A stretch of 64,000 nt of DNA, taken from Siphonodentalium dalli. Taxonomy: Eukaryota > Mollusca > Scaphopoda > Gadilida > Siphonodentaliidae. The DNA is taken from contig CP136065.1 in NCBI GenBank assembly GCA_032622095.1, positions 38,290,732 to 38,354,731 on the forward strand, read 5' to 3'. Made by a program: the position numbers and the translations under genes. The notes under the pieces were generated by a model. The model saw only the letters and a program-made list of their open reading frames with translations, was not told where the DNA came from and searched no databases. This document shows positions 11,112 through 22,504 of this stretch, in pieces (the stretch's first letter is position 1; each line of letters begins with the position of its first letter).

Positions 11112-11975
11112 GCAACGTACCACTGCTTTTTGGCACTAGCCATCCACAGGAGTTCGACCAGCGATTATTTATTGATTTGTCCAGAGTAACTCTGTGGCTC
11201 ACCTGTGGCTAGCCTACCTCCAATTAGCAGGTGTCCACAATGATTACTGTATCTTCTTTGTTGCCCTCAAGCCACAGCAGATAATAAGATACAGAAGGTG
11301 CCTGAAACAGGAGAACATATCATTAGGAAGTGGCTTTTAAAGGTTTCTTACAAGATAATTAGAGAGAGAGCCCAGTGTGCTTTGATGTCTTATATTGTGA
11401 TGACCAATTCTGGGTGCCAGGTCATCAAGTTTGATCTCTTCCTGGCAACACCTGCCAACATCAACAAACATGCTCTTACTGTACACTAAATCTGACCATT
11501 TATGGGACCATCTCCTTTTATTCTCAACAGAATATATGCAACAAATGAATATATTTGAGCTATGGATCAAAAGTTGTAATGCAACTGCTGCTGAGCTGCA
11601 TAAGGTCACAGCTGAACTAAGTGTGGTGGGGCATGTTGCCCTGGAAAAATATTTCATTTTGGACATTAAATGGTGGTCTCTGGTGGCATTTCAATGTAAA
11701 TTTCAGGTGGTAAAATAATCACATTTTTGCAAATTTGCCATAAAATAAATTAAGTTTGCAGCAAACGTTCTGCATATTTGCTACGAAGGATGCCAGCGAA
11801 CATTGAATTTGCAAACTTTTATCATCAAAATTAAGTTCGCGGCAATCATTCTGCAAAATTATTGTAAATGTAGTAAACAATTCTAAAAGTGAAAAGGTGA
11901 ACACCACAAACACTGCATTGAAAGGCCTTGCTATGGTAAATATCCATACCAGATTTAAGATCTATGGCTAAGATA
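11112..11975. repeat. Dispersed repeat segments; includes module shared with 41742-41837
   Basis: Bases 11477-11575 (ACTGTACACTAAATCTG, then CAACAGAATATATGCAACAA) match 41742-41837 in the same orientation. Bases 11140-11250 resemble 7250-7360 (GGCTCACCTG..., AGCAGGTGT). Short open frames on both strands overlap these repeats and show no protein motif. Confidence 0.6.
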
Positions 11976-12081
11976 CAGTAATGCCCTAAGTAATCGACTC
12001 CTTAAACACAGCAGAATTATGGGTAACTTTTCAGGATTTAGTCGGAAATATGGCTTGTTGTCATTCATCGGAAAGCTCTCG
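11976..12081. mobile_element. Mariner-type MITE, left half
   Basis: TA|CAGTAATGCCCTAAGTAATC through ATTCATCGGAAAGCTCTC, then the match stops. The right arm is absent. Confidence 0.8.
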
Positions 12082-12780
12082 TGGGAGATAATATTTGATA
12101 ATAAGATAATATTTGATTGTTATCATAAGTCTATACTTACATGCATCTGATAATCCATATATATATATCCTATTTTCTTGAATAGAATGAAAACACATAC
12201 TTATGAACAAAGCAGAAGATACATTCAGTTCCACACGAATTCGGTCAATGGTGAAAGTTACACGATGACGTTGTTTGTCGACTATCGTTGAAATCGACAT
12301 GAAGACATGTTATGAATGGAATGAACATTATGAAATGGACACGATTCTCCATCTGGCCTGAGTATCTGAGGCGGAGAGCTCCCCCAGCACGCCAAGTAAT
12401 ATAATGGTTAGTTTCAGTTCCATGCACTCTCGACAACATATATAACTATTTATAATTACCCCACCAAACATAAGCCTTATGCATGTGAATCTTATATGGT
12501 GGGAATCTACAAAGTGATTTTAACAAGAATTGTTTTAAATGCTACATGCAGAAACCCCTATGTGATTGTTTTAGCTTTGGTTCGTTAATTACGCTTGCAT
12601 ATGATCATATTATTGTGATGACTACGGGTCCAGGTCACCAAGTTATCTCACTTCCTGGCAACACTCGTAACAACAACAATAATCTCCACAAGAAAACTAA
12701 GATGCATGCATCAGGTCGGCCGTGAACTATCTACCATAGAATTGTTGTAGCTATCGATTATACATTTTGAAACACCTGTC
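12082..12780. other. No gene seen
   Basis: Mixed AT-rich sequence. Near 12620-12690 a short piece (GTGATGACTACGGGTCCAGG, CTTCCTGGCAACACTCGTAA) resembles 11396-11462, again pointing to dispersed repeats. No supported exon. Confidence 0.5.
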
Positions 12781-12824
12781 TGTATGTATGTATGTGTGTA
12801 TGCGTGAATGCATGTGTGTATGTG
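12781..12824. repeat. TGTATG/TGTGTATG microsatellite
   Basis: A short imperfect run of TGTATGTATG and TGTGTATG units. Confidence 0.85.
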
Positions 12825-12849
12825 TTATAGACTCTAACACTGCTCGAAT

Positions 12850-13498
12850 TTGGTATTTAACGTGTCAACTTGACCTCGCTCATAGGCATGTTTCTGGACC
12901 TTGACCGATCCGACTAAAAATTTGTGTGTAGGACTACTTCGATCCCGGGAGCAATATGGAAGGGTCCAATTTCACGTGGGACCATGTTCTCGAACGTGCT
13001 GACTTAGGCATGTTTCTGGACCAATTGAACAATAGTTTGGCCAGACGCTGTATATACTGGGTACTGTCCAGATGGAGGCGATCACAAAAAAATTCCCTAA
13101 CTAGCCCGAACGAAGTCGAGTTCATCAGCTAGTTTAATATATATTTTGGACATTTGTCTGTCTGTTTGTCTGTTAGCTATGGCCGGGAAAACTGCCGGAC
13201 AGATTTGACGAAATTTGATACCTAGGGGAAATTATTTCCAGGGAGTATTTTCGACGGGTCAAATCTTGATCCCGACCTGACTTTGACATTCAAAAAGATC
13301 AATTCAAGGTCAAATCTGGTAAAACGGAAGTATTTCAACGAAATTTGATACCTATTGTTACTTTTGTCCCAGGAGTGTTTCGGGTGGGTCAAATCATGAC
13401 CCTGACCTGATCTTGACATTCAAAATTGTCAATTCAAGGTCAAATCGGGTATAAAGCCGAGGGGAACATCCCGGACGAAGTGGGGTCCACGAGCTACT
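12850..13498. repeat. Two adjacent dispersed repeats with CGAAGT...GCTA ends
   Basis: The first part ends CGAACGAAGTCGAGTTCATC then AGCTAG (CTAG at 13129-13132). The second ends GACGAAGTGGGGTCCACGAG then CTAC. The second holds an internal duplication of about 131 bp: GAAATTTGATACCTA occurs twice, each followed by GGGTCAAATC and TCAATTCAAGGTCAAATC. A CTAG end after a small hairpin is Helitron-like, but no matching 5' TC end was established. Confidence 0.5.
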
Positions 13499-13639
13499 AT
13501 TATATATTTCTAGATTTAGTTACAAACTAAATACCTGTATATTGTACAAAGAAATGTTTGACAAATATATCTGTATCAATATTACCATACGGGTCATTAA
13601 AATAGATACGACGAAACAAATTTTGAAGGGTGCATGTAT

Positions 13640-14945
13640 CAGGTAAATTTTTATATTTCAAATGATGACAGGAATGCAGAAAGTTGAAGTACCTACGTAA
13701 TACTGCCTATCCGCATGAAGAGATATACATGTATATAAAAACCAGATGAGGGATATGTCTGTACAGTTGCTAAACAATTCAGTCATGCAAAAGAGGATCA
13801 AAGAGTAAGATACCAAATTGCTGCCTGTGGTAATGTTTTTTAACGAAATTCGGGAAAATTAGATTACTCTCACCCTGGTTATCCAGAAGATAATTGTGGA
13901 ATCTGATGACGATCGGACAAGGGGTGTCGTCTGTAGGATCAACCAAATTATTTAGCCATAAAAATAGTAAAATTGAAGATCACCGCTGGCAGTGATGTCT
14001 TCACAAGGACAGTTTGAGAACAAAATATGGCTCACATCTAGCGGTGACCCAAAATATCCACATAAGAAAAAGTTCTCCAATAAAAGCTGGCTGCAGGGTG
14101 CGCCAATTGATTCAAATTCGAAATTTAGCAGGGTGTACTGCTTGTGGCCATGTTTTCCCCGCAAATTTGATAGACTGATGGACAAAACCACTGAATCCGT
14201 TGAATCAATATACATGTATACATGGATTAATTTATATGCATTGTTATACACAGTACTGGTATATAAAGGTACTGAAAATAACTATATTACTAGTATACAC
14301 AAAATAAACCATATATCATGGCTATGGGTTCTAATATCCGAACATGACAGCTGAGAACTTGGTGTGAATTAAAGAGTGGTGGTTTCTCAAGCATATCTAA
14401 CCCTCCACGTTAGAAACATGCCATTAAATGTCATAAGTATAATCTAGCTTGAGGACAGAAGTGATCCATAAAACCCCCCTTAATTCAACCAGGTCCTCGC
14501 GCGATGTATGATCGATCACATGATGATCTAGGGGGATTAGAATTGATGTATAAAAACAGAACTGCATGTAAATATAAAATAAAATAGTGCTACATCTTAT
14601 TACAGATTATTGCCATATATAATCAGTGATTATACAGACAGTCTGACAAAATAAAGTTTCAGTGACACTCTATCCGAAGAGGGGAATAATTTCATCTGTT
14701 ACAGTCAATGGAGCAATTATGAATCTGGAAAGGTGAAATTTCTAAGTAATACTAGATATCGACATGACGCGATAAAATATAACGTAAATGCAATATGGCC
14801 GCTGGCGACCATTTTTTCCTATGAAATTAAAAAAATATTTGATAGCTCTCATCTGATAGATCAATATCAAGATAAATATGAAGTTTGGTGATGATCGGAT
14901 GAGTGAAGTGGACTGTGGTCTGTGCTAAACGGTTTAGTAATGCTT
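13640..14945. repeat. Diverged relatives of the 9.0-10.9 kb monomers
   Basis: Recurring landmarks are GTCATGCAAAAGAGGATCAA (about 13782), ATGACGATCGGACAAGGGGT (about 13904), GGCCGCTGGCGACCATTTTT (about 14796) and GATGATCGGATGAGTGAAGT (about 14889). A left-end block near 14660-14755 matches 9031-9125. The open frames at 13952-14251 (-) and 13992-14354 (+) fall within these repeats and are not called genes. Confidence 0.6.
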
Positions 14946-15240
14946 AAAAAGATTCTTACCTTAAAATTTTTATGTTCACTTTATAAACTTCACTGAGTCA
15001 TCTTTGTCATGTATTGAGTTTGATATCTTTTGTTAACAGTTTATAAATCATGTATGTCTCATGTTTGTTATTTTAATTTATGTGTTTATTATCATTAAAT
15101 AAAGTTGCATTCCTTAAAAAGATTCTTACCTCAATGTTTTTATGTTCACTTTATAAACTCCACTGAGTCATCTTTGTCATGTATTGAATTTGATATCTTT
15201 TGTTAACAGTTTATAAATTATGTATGTCTCGTGTTCGTTA
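14944..15240. repeat. 170-bp tandem duplication resembling a transcript 3' end
   Basis: GATTCTTACC at 14951 recurs at 15121, and the intervening 170 bp is repeated with few changes (second copy partial). The first unit contains ATTAAATAAAG, a polyadenylation-like AATAAA (about 15099). This could be the 3' end of a retroposon inserted twice in tandem, or a simple duplication. Confidence 0.7.
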
Positions 15241-16040
15241 TTATATTATATACACTTTATAGTGTGTTTTCAGAACGAAAAAAAATTGAATAAAATCAAC
15301 AAATTTGTAAATTTAAAAACAATTCAAACGTTGTTGTATTCCATGTCCCAGCCCGGACATATACACCAAATTTCAATAATATTCATTGAGAAACAACGGA
15401 CCAAACGCTATATAACACCCGTCTACATCTTTTATTCCGTATCGGACTCGGCTACATGTTATAGTAGGTACCGAATTGACACACGTCGACTGGGCGAGTT
15501 GGCCCTGGGGCGATTAGGCCGATTCCGGCACATTCTATAATTTACCATATGTATCCGTTTACGCGTAGTTTACTTTAGAAAGTTCCGCAATTAATACCGT
15601 AAATAGAGCGACCTTATTTGACAGAGAATGCCTCTGTTATTGATTATCAAGTTGCTATACATTAAAAACGACAAATTCACATGCTCGTTCAAGCGCAGTA
15701 GTCTATTTTCCCCATGTTAAAGGACATCCACAAATACTAAATAACGCTAACCTACTGCCGAATGTTTTACACGACAACTGTTAACATATTTGGGCTGAAT
15801 TCATCTGACGCGGTATTATTCCTCAAAATAAACAACAAAACCATCGTTACTTGGAAATGTAGTTTGGGCTAACATTTACATAAATCCTCCAGATCAATTA
15901 TCCGACACACACGTCAGATGAAAAAGTCACATGAAGTAACCGGCCAAATTGGCCGAAATGAAACTCTTCCCTGTTCAAGGAATATAGTTATGAAAAAATT
16001 TATTTCCTAATAACAGAAGCTGAAATTTATTATTTGACTA
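15241..16040. other. Repeat-like, locally CpG-rich stretch, no gene identified
   Basis: Bases 15475-15530 are unusually GC- and CpG-rich (CTGGGCGAGTTGGCCCTGGG then GCGATTAGGCCGATTCCGGC), with a short internal periodicity. The open frame at 15220-15540 crosses this without a recognisable domain. The rest is AT-rich and featureless. Confidence 0.45.
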
Positions 16041-16750
16041 GCTCAGCATCAGAGGGACCTGTGGCCCCTGTGTGCGCTTTGCACACATTTGGACCTAAAT
16101 AGTCACATAGGTTCATATTCGACTTATTTGATACTGAAATAAGCCAAACTCATGGTGGACTTATACCCGTTATTCTGTTGGCTGGCGCAACCCACAGTGA
16201 AAACACATATATAAAAAGCATACATCTGGTCTACAAATAGGTTCATAAATATTCACATCTAGTATTCAGTTAATATTCAGGCACTATGATAACTGGAGGA
16301 ATGTAACATTCTACTAACATCGCCGAAAAGTTTAAGCAAATCGACATTACCACTCAATAGAAAACATTGTCAGAACTACGCTCAATTGTAAATATTTACT
16401 ACTCGATTCGGGACACATCTATCTGGGATAAACTAGCGAAAACAATTTAGCCATCGAGAGTCATTGCATTTAATTAAAATATAAGAATGACGATGTGCGT
16501 TGTCAGTTTGAATATATTAATTGTAAAAAATACTACTTTGAACAAGATTATTTGATAACCATACCGGAGTGTTTTATATCACTTTAAATCAAAATGTTTA
16601 CAAACTAACGCCGTTATAAGGTCCGCCAGGGTACCCCGAGTCACCACACCAAATTTGGTTGAAATCGGTCTAGGGGTCTGTGAGAAAAATCCGACAGACC
16701 GATGGACAGACTACTGGACAGACAAATCCTACTCTTTTATATATATAGAT
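16041..16750 (-). repeat. Dispersed repeat family J, copy 1, split by a family D element
   Basis: The outer parts are GCATCAGAGGGACCTGTGGC on the left, and CCAAATTTGGTTGAAATCGG to CAAATCCTACTCTTTTATAT on the right. The same blocks occur in reverse order and orientation at 47655-48060. Between them sits a complete family D repeat (16275-16588), so D inserted into an existing J copy. Confidence 0.7.
16275..16588 (+). repeat. Dispersed repeat family D, copy 2 (nested in J)
   Basis: Runs from ATTCAGGCACTATGATAACT through CCATCGAGAGTCAT to GTGTTTTATATCACTTTAA, collinear with copies at 43001-43367 (+) and 4533-4887 (-). Confidence 0.75.
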
Positions 16751-16958
16751 CCCTCGGAATCAATACCCTGATACAAAAATCGGGGGAGGAGATATACAAT
16801 CCTTAAACAAAGGCACTGCCATGGTTGTCTTGTTAAAAAAGGGCCAAAAGTCTAGTGAGAATCAACAGACAAATCCCTGATTCAAGCACAGCTTGTATTG
16901 TGAAAAAATTCAGCTACATCAGCTGGCTACATACCAAGTTTGGTGGTGACAAACCAAC

Positions 16959-17522
16959 CAAGTCTGAGTTTAGTGTGTCTGTCATTTGCAGAATGAGGTC
17001 TCCAGATGGTGAATTTAGTGACGCTATCTCTCATTCTGCAAGGCCTCATCTGCTATGGGAGACATAGACTCAGATTGAAGTTCCCAAATGGTGAATATTG
17101 TGATGTACACCCATTGGGAACCTCGATTACAATGTGTCCTCTGCTAATTTGGGGATATAGAGAGACTAAACTAAAACAAAAATAGAATCTTTGTGATGAA
17201 GTTTCTATAGAAATTTGATAATAAAGAAACAATTCCAGAGAAGATGAGGCCATGCAGAATTAGGTCCCCAGAGGGTGAATTTAGTGATGTTAGACCACTA
17301 TGGGGGATAGCGTCACTAAATTCACCCTCTGGGCCTCATTCTACAAATGACAGGAACACTAAAATCAGGCTTGCAAGCAGCCTTGCATCACCAAATTCAC
17401 CCAGAATGAGGTTTCCAGAGGGTGAATTTGGTGATGCTAGCCCACTGTACAGGATAACGTCACTAAATTCACCCCCTGGGGACCTCATTCTACAAATGTC
17501 AGACACACTATGTCCAGGCTTG
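16959..17522. mobile_element. Two adjoining hAT-type double-hairpin MITE copies
   Basis: The first copy runs from CAAGTCTGAGTTTAGTGTG to ACTAAAATCAGGCTTG (16959-17373). A second, internally deleted copy follows directly (17374-17522), ending CACTATGTCCAGGCTTG. Both carry the GGTGAATTTAGTGA / TCACTAAATTCACC hairpin modules. Confidence 0.75.
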
Positions 17523-17569
17523 GTTTATACACCCCCTAAATAATGACCCTCTGGCCACGTCCCTTGATA

Positions 17570-17784
17570 CAGTAATGCCCTAAGTAATCGAATTGTTAAC
17601 CACAGAAGAATTGTGGGTAACTTTTCAGGATTTAGTCCGAAATATGGCTTGTTGCCATTCATCGGAAAGCTCTCACTGAGGGCTTTCCAATGAATGGCAA
17701 CAAGCCATATTTCCGACTAAATCCTGAAAAGTTACCCATAATACTTCTGTGGTTAACGAGTCGATTACTTAGGGCATTTTACTG
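17570..17784. mobile_element. Mariner-type MITE, full length
   Basis: TA-flanked, termini CAGTAATGCCCTAA / TTAGGGCATTTTACTG. Arms are reverse complements along most of their length. The right tip has a 2-base insertion. Confidence 0.87.
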
Positions 17785-17917
17785 TAGCTTTCAGGGAGTT
17801 CCCATCCATTTTCTATTCCATTGATTAAAAATCTGAACAAAGATCATTTACCCGGGGCCATCACAGGTTTCAGATTCTTGTCAATTCCCCACATTGGAAT
17901 GAAAGATCGTGCTTTGG

Positions 17918-18345
17918 CAAGCCTGCAAATAGCGTGTCTGTCATTTGCAGAATGAGGTCCACAGAGGGTGAATTTAGTGACGCTATCCCACATAGCGGGC
18001 TAGCATCACTAAATTCACCCTCTGGGGACCTCATTCTGCTTAGGCCTCATCTTCTGGGAAGTATCTATGGTATCAAATTAGCATTGTTTTTAGTTATGTT
18101 TCCCCATCTGGGAAGTTTCTATATCCCCTAATTTGCAGAAGATAAAATCCATAATCGAGGCGCCAACTTCATCTGGGGAACTTCAATTTGATCCTAGGTC
18201 TGTCATAGCAGTTGAGGGCCTAAGCAGAATGAGGTCACCAGAGGGTGAATTTAGTGATGCTAGCCCGCTATGCGGGATAGCGTCACTAAATTCACTCTCT
18301 GGGGACCTCATTCTGCAAATGACAGACACGCTATTTGCAGGCTTG
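17918..18345. mobile_element. hAT-type double-hairpin MITE, complete
   Basis: Termini CAAGCCTGCAAATAGCGTG and its reverse complement. The flanks TGCTTTGG and TGCATTGG form an 8-bp duplication with one mismatch, as expected for hAT. Each half contains its own long palindrome built on GAGGTC...GGTGAATTTAGTGA; the centre is a short AT-rich spacer. No coding potential: open frames here are by-products of the palindromes. Confidence 0.87.
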
Positions 18346-18940
18346 TGCATTGGCAGCAAGCAGCCCGTGATTTTGTAATCAATGCCATTCTTAAGATCAC
18401 ATATAAACTTTGTCACGTATCACAAGGTGCGTTCTTTTAGCTAACCTGCTGTTCTTTTCACTAATGATAGACATAATAGTCAAAGGTTTGAAAAATGTGT
18501 GTGGGCGAAGTTCCGTTAAATAGCGGCACGCTATAGGTCTTATTATCCGAGCTCCGATTAAAACTGGCAAGTCATGCAATTCTTTTTGTGAAGCTTTTCA
18601 ATGCCCAAGGCCTCATTCATGAAGTTATGCTATATTTATTCATTGCGAGTTATCTGAATTGGCGAATGCCTCATTGAGGGGACATATCACACGCACTAGG
18701 TGCTCTAAGGTAGTACTTGAAGTTGGGTGCTTGAAAAACCTGAATTGGTCTTATTGATTCGACTGCTATGAAAATATTTGAGTTGAATGAGACTGTTCCC
18801 GCTTAGCAGTTTAGTCCTAACATGACAACTATCTGATTTCAGGTGTTAGTTGGTTACAAGTATGCTCGATGAACAATTCAGACGACTGAAATAATCAACC
18901 ATTTTAGCTGCATCCATTGCCCATTGTATTATTACATAAT
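18346..18940. other. No gene seen; possibly 5' LINE-derived sequence
   Basis: The stretch lies directly upstream of the recognisable reverse transcriptase remnant and may belong to the same decayed LINE. No motif supports that. Confidence 0.4.
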
Positions 18941-19102
18941 GAGTCAGGTATTGACAACATACTTAATGGGATTTTAAAGTGTGGCAGTGACATCCTATTA
19001 CCTTCACTTTTGAGATTGTTCAATAGAATACCAACTGAATGCTAATTTCCAGAGGCATGGAACTTGTCATCAGTATCATTCATCCATAAAAGTGCTGACA
19101 TA

Positions 19103-19227
19103 CAGTAATGCTCTAATTAACCGAGAGCTTTCCGATGAATGGCAACAAGCCATATTTCCGACTAAATCCTGAAAAGTTACCCATAATTCTGCTTTGGTTA
19201 AGAGGTCGATTAATTAGAGCATTACTG
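19103..19227. mobile_element. Mariner-type MITE inserted in the LINE
   Basis: TA flanks (19101-19102, 19228-19229). Begins CAGTAATGCTCTAATTAACC, ends TTAGAGCATTACTG. The left arm is mostly deleted. Discounting it with one TA keeps the RT frame open (GAC ATA AAT GAA). Confidence 0.9.
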
Positions 19228-19232
19228 TAAAT

Positions 19233-20543
19233 TAGGGCCCTGCGAACCGTTCGAGGTTCGGTTCGGTTCGAAACCGCTGTGATGATTCGGTCCGGTTCGA
19301 AACCTTAGACGGGATTCGTTTATATCGAACTTTTTCTTTAGTCCCGCAAAATGGGCAAATTTTGCGTACTGGGAATTGTTTATTGATTATATACCGTATA
19401 TTAATTGGTTTACATACAACTGTGTGATACTATGATTTTATGTTTACATTGGACATAATTACTTTGATCATTACTCGGGCGGGGTAACTGGGTGATATTT
19501 CATTGAACGGGTCTTTTGGCATAACTTTATTCCGCTCCCGCTAAACGGTCCAGTCGGACATGTCAAATTCGTGATAATTAATTAGTAAAACTATAACATT
19601 TCTATCTCAGTCAAAGTTCTACCTTGTCAAAGTTTGTTTTATTCTCCATATAACTTTACTAATAGACATAATTATACCTAACAAACGAAACAATAAGTTA
19701 TGATTATTGATGAATACAGATCGAACAAGCTTTTTTGAATTCCGTAAACTGGCTGAAAGTGAATAGGTATTTCCGGCAGCCTTCTGTGTCAACAATTGGA
19801 GTCAACCAATCACAGTGAGGAGAAGGTGTGGCCATTGTTTATCAGCATAAATGATTGACATGATTATGTAACCCGATGTGCTTTGTCTTATGACACTTAA
19901 TTGCTACAACGCGACGTCGGCACGCTTTGATCTTTGTCATGTGTTGTCGCAGTTACAGATTGACGCGTCTGTTAATAGTTACCGAGTTATGCCACGTTCA
20001 TGCTGTCAATGTGTTAGGAGTTCAATGCGTCGTTTATCGCGTTGTTTACATTGTACATATTTACTATTGGAAGCTTGACCGATGATTCAATCAGACATAT
20101 GTCTCACTTACTGTTAGAATAAGTCATAAGTTATGATTTTTCATGAGTGAAGCTCAGTGAGCGGACGCGGGTATATACGGAGAATGATAATCGGATATTT
20201 GTTTTAATCGGGGTTATGTAATATAATGTATGGACATAAACGGAACATAAAATCAACGTTTTATCGGATTGTCATTCATCTCCAATATAAAATAATTCTT
20301 CAACATGTAATTATCTTATATCGTATACGATAAATTTGTATATAACACGTTGATTGTACTATTATAATGATCCACATACGTTCTAACTGGCTACTAGTAT
20401 TATGAGTACGTCGCTTGGACTCTCTTCAATGACACGGTCGGTAATTGGGTTCGAGGTTCGAGATTCGGTTCGATTCGAAACCAAGACGATGATTCGGTTT
20501 CAAGGTTCGGTTCGACCTAAATTATAAGGTTCGCAGGGCCCTA
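19233..20543. mobile_element. 1.3-kb non-autonomous hAT-type element
   Basis: TIRs TAGGGCCCTGCGAACC / GGTTCGCAGGGCCCTA are exact over 16 bp. A perfect 8-bp duplication CTGTAAAT flanks it (19225-19232 and 20544-20551). The duplication includes the last three bases of the mariner-type MITE, so this insertion came later. Both subterminal regions are dense in GGTTCG/TTCGGT words, a common arrangement for hAT transposase binding. No transposase domain was found; the longest open frame (19878-20078) has no recognisable motif. It is markedly richer in CpG than its surroundings, suggesting recent arrival. Confidence 0.92.
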
Positions 20544-20573
20544 CTGTAAATGAATGCAATAACTATCGCTGTG

Positions 20574-20972
20574 TTAACCCTTTACCCAACAAACCGGCCA
20601 AAACCGGCCAAATAAAGCTTCAACAGCCTAAAATATCTTCGGTCTGTCTCAATAGAACCATACAAATTTGGATATCATTGGAACCGGCTCCTTGACCACA
20701 TTGTGATACTTACAGTTATGCCCTGTGCCAATGCATTCTCTTATATATGCGAGTCGACCATAGGTCGCCTCGCATATATAAGAGAATGCATTGGCCTAAA
20801 AAAATCTTTTTTTAACACTTTTTACCATTTTTTCTTACATTCTTAAACAATTTTATAATTTTTAATGTGTTAAGCCAATGCATTCTCTTATATATGCGAG
20901 GCGACCTATGGTCGACTCGCATATATAAGAGAATGCATTGGCACAGGGCCCTTCTGTTGGGTAAAGGGTTAA
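20574..20972. mobile_element. TTAA-flanked MITE (piggyBac-like), copy 2, inserted in the LINE
   Basis: Nearly identical to 4913-5312. Discounting it with one TTAA rejoins GTGTTAATATTAC and keeps the RT frame open. This directly demonstrates TTAA target duplication for the family. Confidence 0.93.
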
Positions 20973-21329
20973 TATTACAAGTAGTCTTGGAAAATTATTC
21001 ACCGCCTCGCTACAGAAAAGACTGCATAACTTTTTAGAAATTAACAAATTATACAACAAGTTTTAGGCAGGATTTCGTCCCGATTACAGAATTTCAGATC
21101 ACTAAATTGTTTACAATGAAAACAATTATCAACAAATACATAAATCATGATAAAAAACATGTTTATACTTGCCTTGTTGACTTCTCAAAACATTTAATTC
21201 AGTCGGGCGACAGGGAATGCTTGAAAAATTGCTCAAACATGGAGTTGGTGGAAATTTTTATAAGCTTATCAAGAGTGTGCACTTACAACAAATTTTTTTG
21301 GTCAAAATCTGGTTACGAACCCATGGAAT

Positions 21330-21418
21330 GTATCACATTATTATAATCAATAAATTTGAAAAATTATCAAGGAAATATGGGTTGATACAAAAATCGGACT
21401 TGGCACTGAAAGGGTTAA
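21330..21418. mobile_element. Right half of a palindromic TTAA element
   Basis: GTATCACATTATTATAATCA through AAAATCGGACTTGGCACTGA to AAAGGG-TTAA matches the right arm of 35533-35747. The left arm is missing and the junction with LINE sequence is abrupt. Confidence 0.8.
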
Positions 21419-21787
21419 ACAACAGCAGGTAAAATATGTGCATAAACATAATACTTATAAACTATTATAATTATCAGAGGCATTATCTGATGTGTTGATT
21501 AAATTATTATACTCCATACACCAGGATTTGTCAAAAGAGTGGACCTACATAATAATTTCAGTGTAATTAGGTCAATTGTACATCCGGGTATCTGAGAAAT
21601 TCAACATTAATAATGTAAACAAATTATGGGATCCACTGCCTCCTTCGAAGTTTTAAAACTCAATTAAACATAAGAAATTTGGTACAAATTACAGAAATAA
21701 TTTCTAGCTGAATCACAATGAACCAAGATAAATGATGCATCAGAAATAAGACAATGCCCATTCTGGATCATGCCATGAATCTCTAAT
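21419..21787. other. No gene seen
   Basis: AT-rich. May include further decayed LINE sequence, but no RT motif was recognised. Confidence 0.45.
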
Positions 21788-22271
21788 CTAGCCAAATGCC
21801 CGTAGAGATCATATTCCACCAGTATACAAACCTGGAAACTTTTTTATGTTCTGAACCGTTCTGACAGGGAACTATATAACATTGAACAAACAAGGCAGGG
21901 AATATACTTCTTTGTTAATAATTGTTCCTCAATAATCTACTTCACATTAGTCATTAGTGGGTGGTCACAGCTTGAGATAGCATGCTTTTCTGTGACCCAA
22001 AATTGCAATAAACATTGAATTAATTACCCAGGAGAAATTCCATAATTGTAAAAGACACAAAGAAAAAACACTCACAAATTCACTTCAATTGTGCAATTTC
22101 GAGTTGGGACCTTCACCTATACAGTGATGTACATTATTAAGGAACAGCTAATAACTACAAAATATATTCCGTGGGTTTATTTTTTGGATTTTTATATGGT
22201 TCCCTGTCAAAGCTTCAAAAAGTTCTCAGGTTTTATACTGGTGGAATATGATCTCTACGGGGGTTAGCCAG
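21788..22271. mobile_element. Foldback element with about 150-bp inverted arms
   Basis: The left arm starts CTAGCCAAATGCCCGTAGAG; the right arm ends, reverse complemented, CTGGCTAACCCCCGTAGAG. Both share ATCATATTCCACCAGTAT and a GACAGGGAAC block and diverge inward. A third arm is at 63263-63415. Confidence 0.75.
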
Positions 22272-22504
22272 AATAGATATTCATGACCTGATCAAGGCCC
22301 ATTCATTCAGCTCTCATGAACGCTATCTAATCAAATTAATATACCTGACTGGGAAATGTGATTAGTAAAGCGAAAATAAATTCTCACATGAACCCAGTGT
22401 ACTGTCTGTATTGTCATCCAGTTGTCAACTGACTGTCAATGAACTTATATGCCCCCTCTGTCCTCTGTAAATGGTCCAAATTCTGACAAAATGCACAACT
22501 GGTG

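Larger units (their letters stand above)
18941..21328 (+). pseudogene. LINE reverse transcriptase remnant, split by three insertions
   Basis: The surviving coding pieces are 18941-19100, 20552-20573 and 20973-21328. The first reads like the upstream RT fingers region (NILNGILKCGSDILLPSLLR, then FPEAWNLSSVSFIHKSADI). The last contains ITSSLGKLFTASLQKRLHNF, the AGFRPDYRISDH block typical of non-LTR RTs, and YTCLVDFSK, the start of catalytic motif A. The pieces continue in frame across all three insertions once each insert and one target duplication copy are discounted. The element was already decayed: there is a stop after IPTEC, another just before AGFRP, and a one-base loss near 21190 that destroys the motif A AFDSV stretch. 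The right side is replaced by a partial TTAA palindrome at 21330. LINE clade is not assigned. Confidence 0.85.

Noticed and set aside
11337-11718. Open frames of about 95-109 codons on both strands
   Set aside because: Overlap a module duplicated at 41742-41837; no protein motif.
13952-14354. Overlapping open frames of about 100-120 codons on both strands
   Set aside because: They lie inside diverged copies of the dispersed 160-bp repeat.
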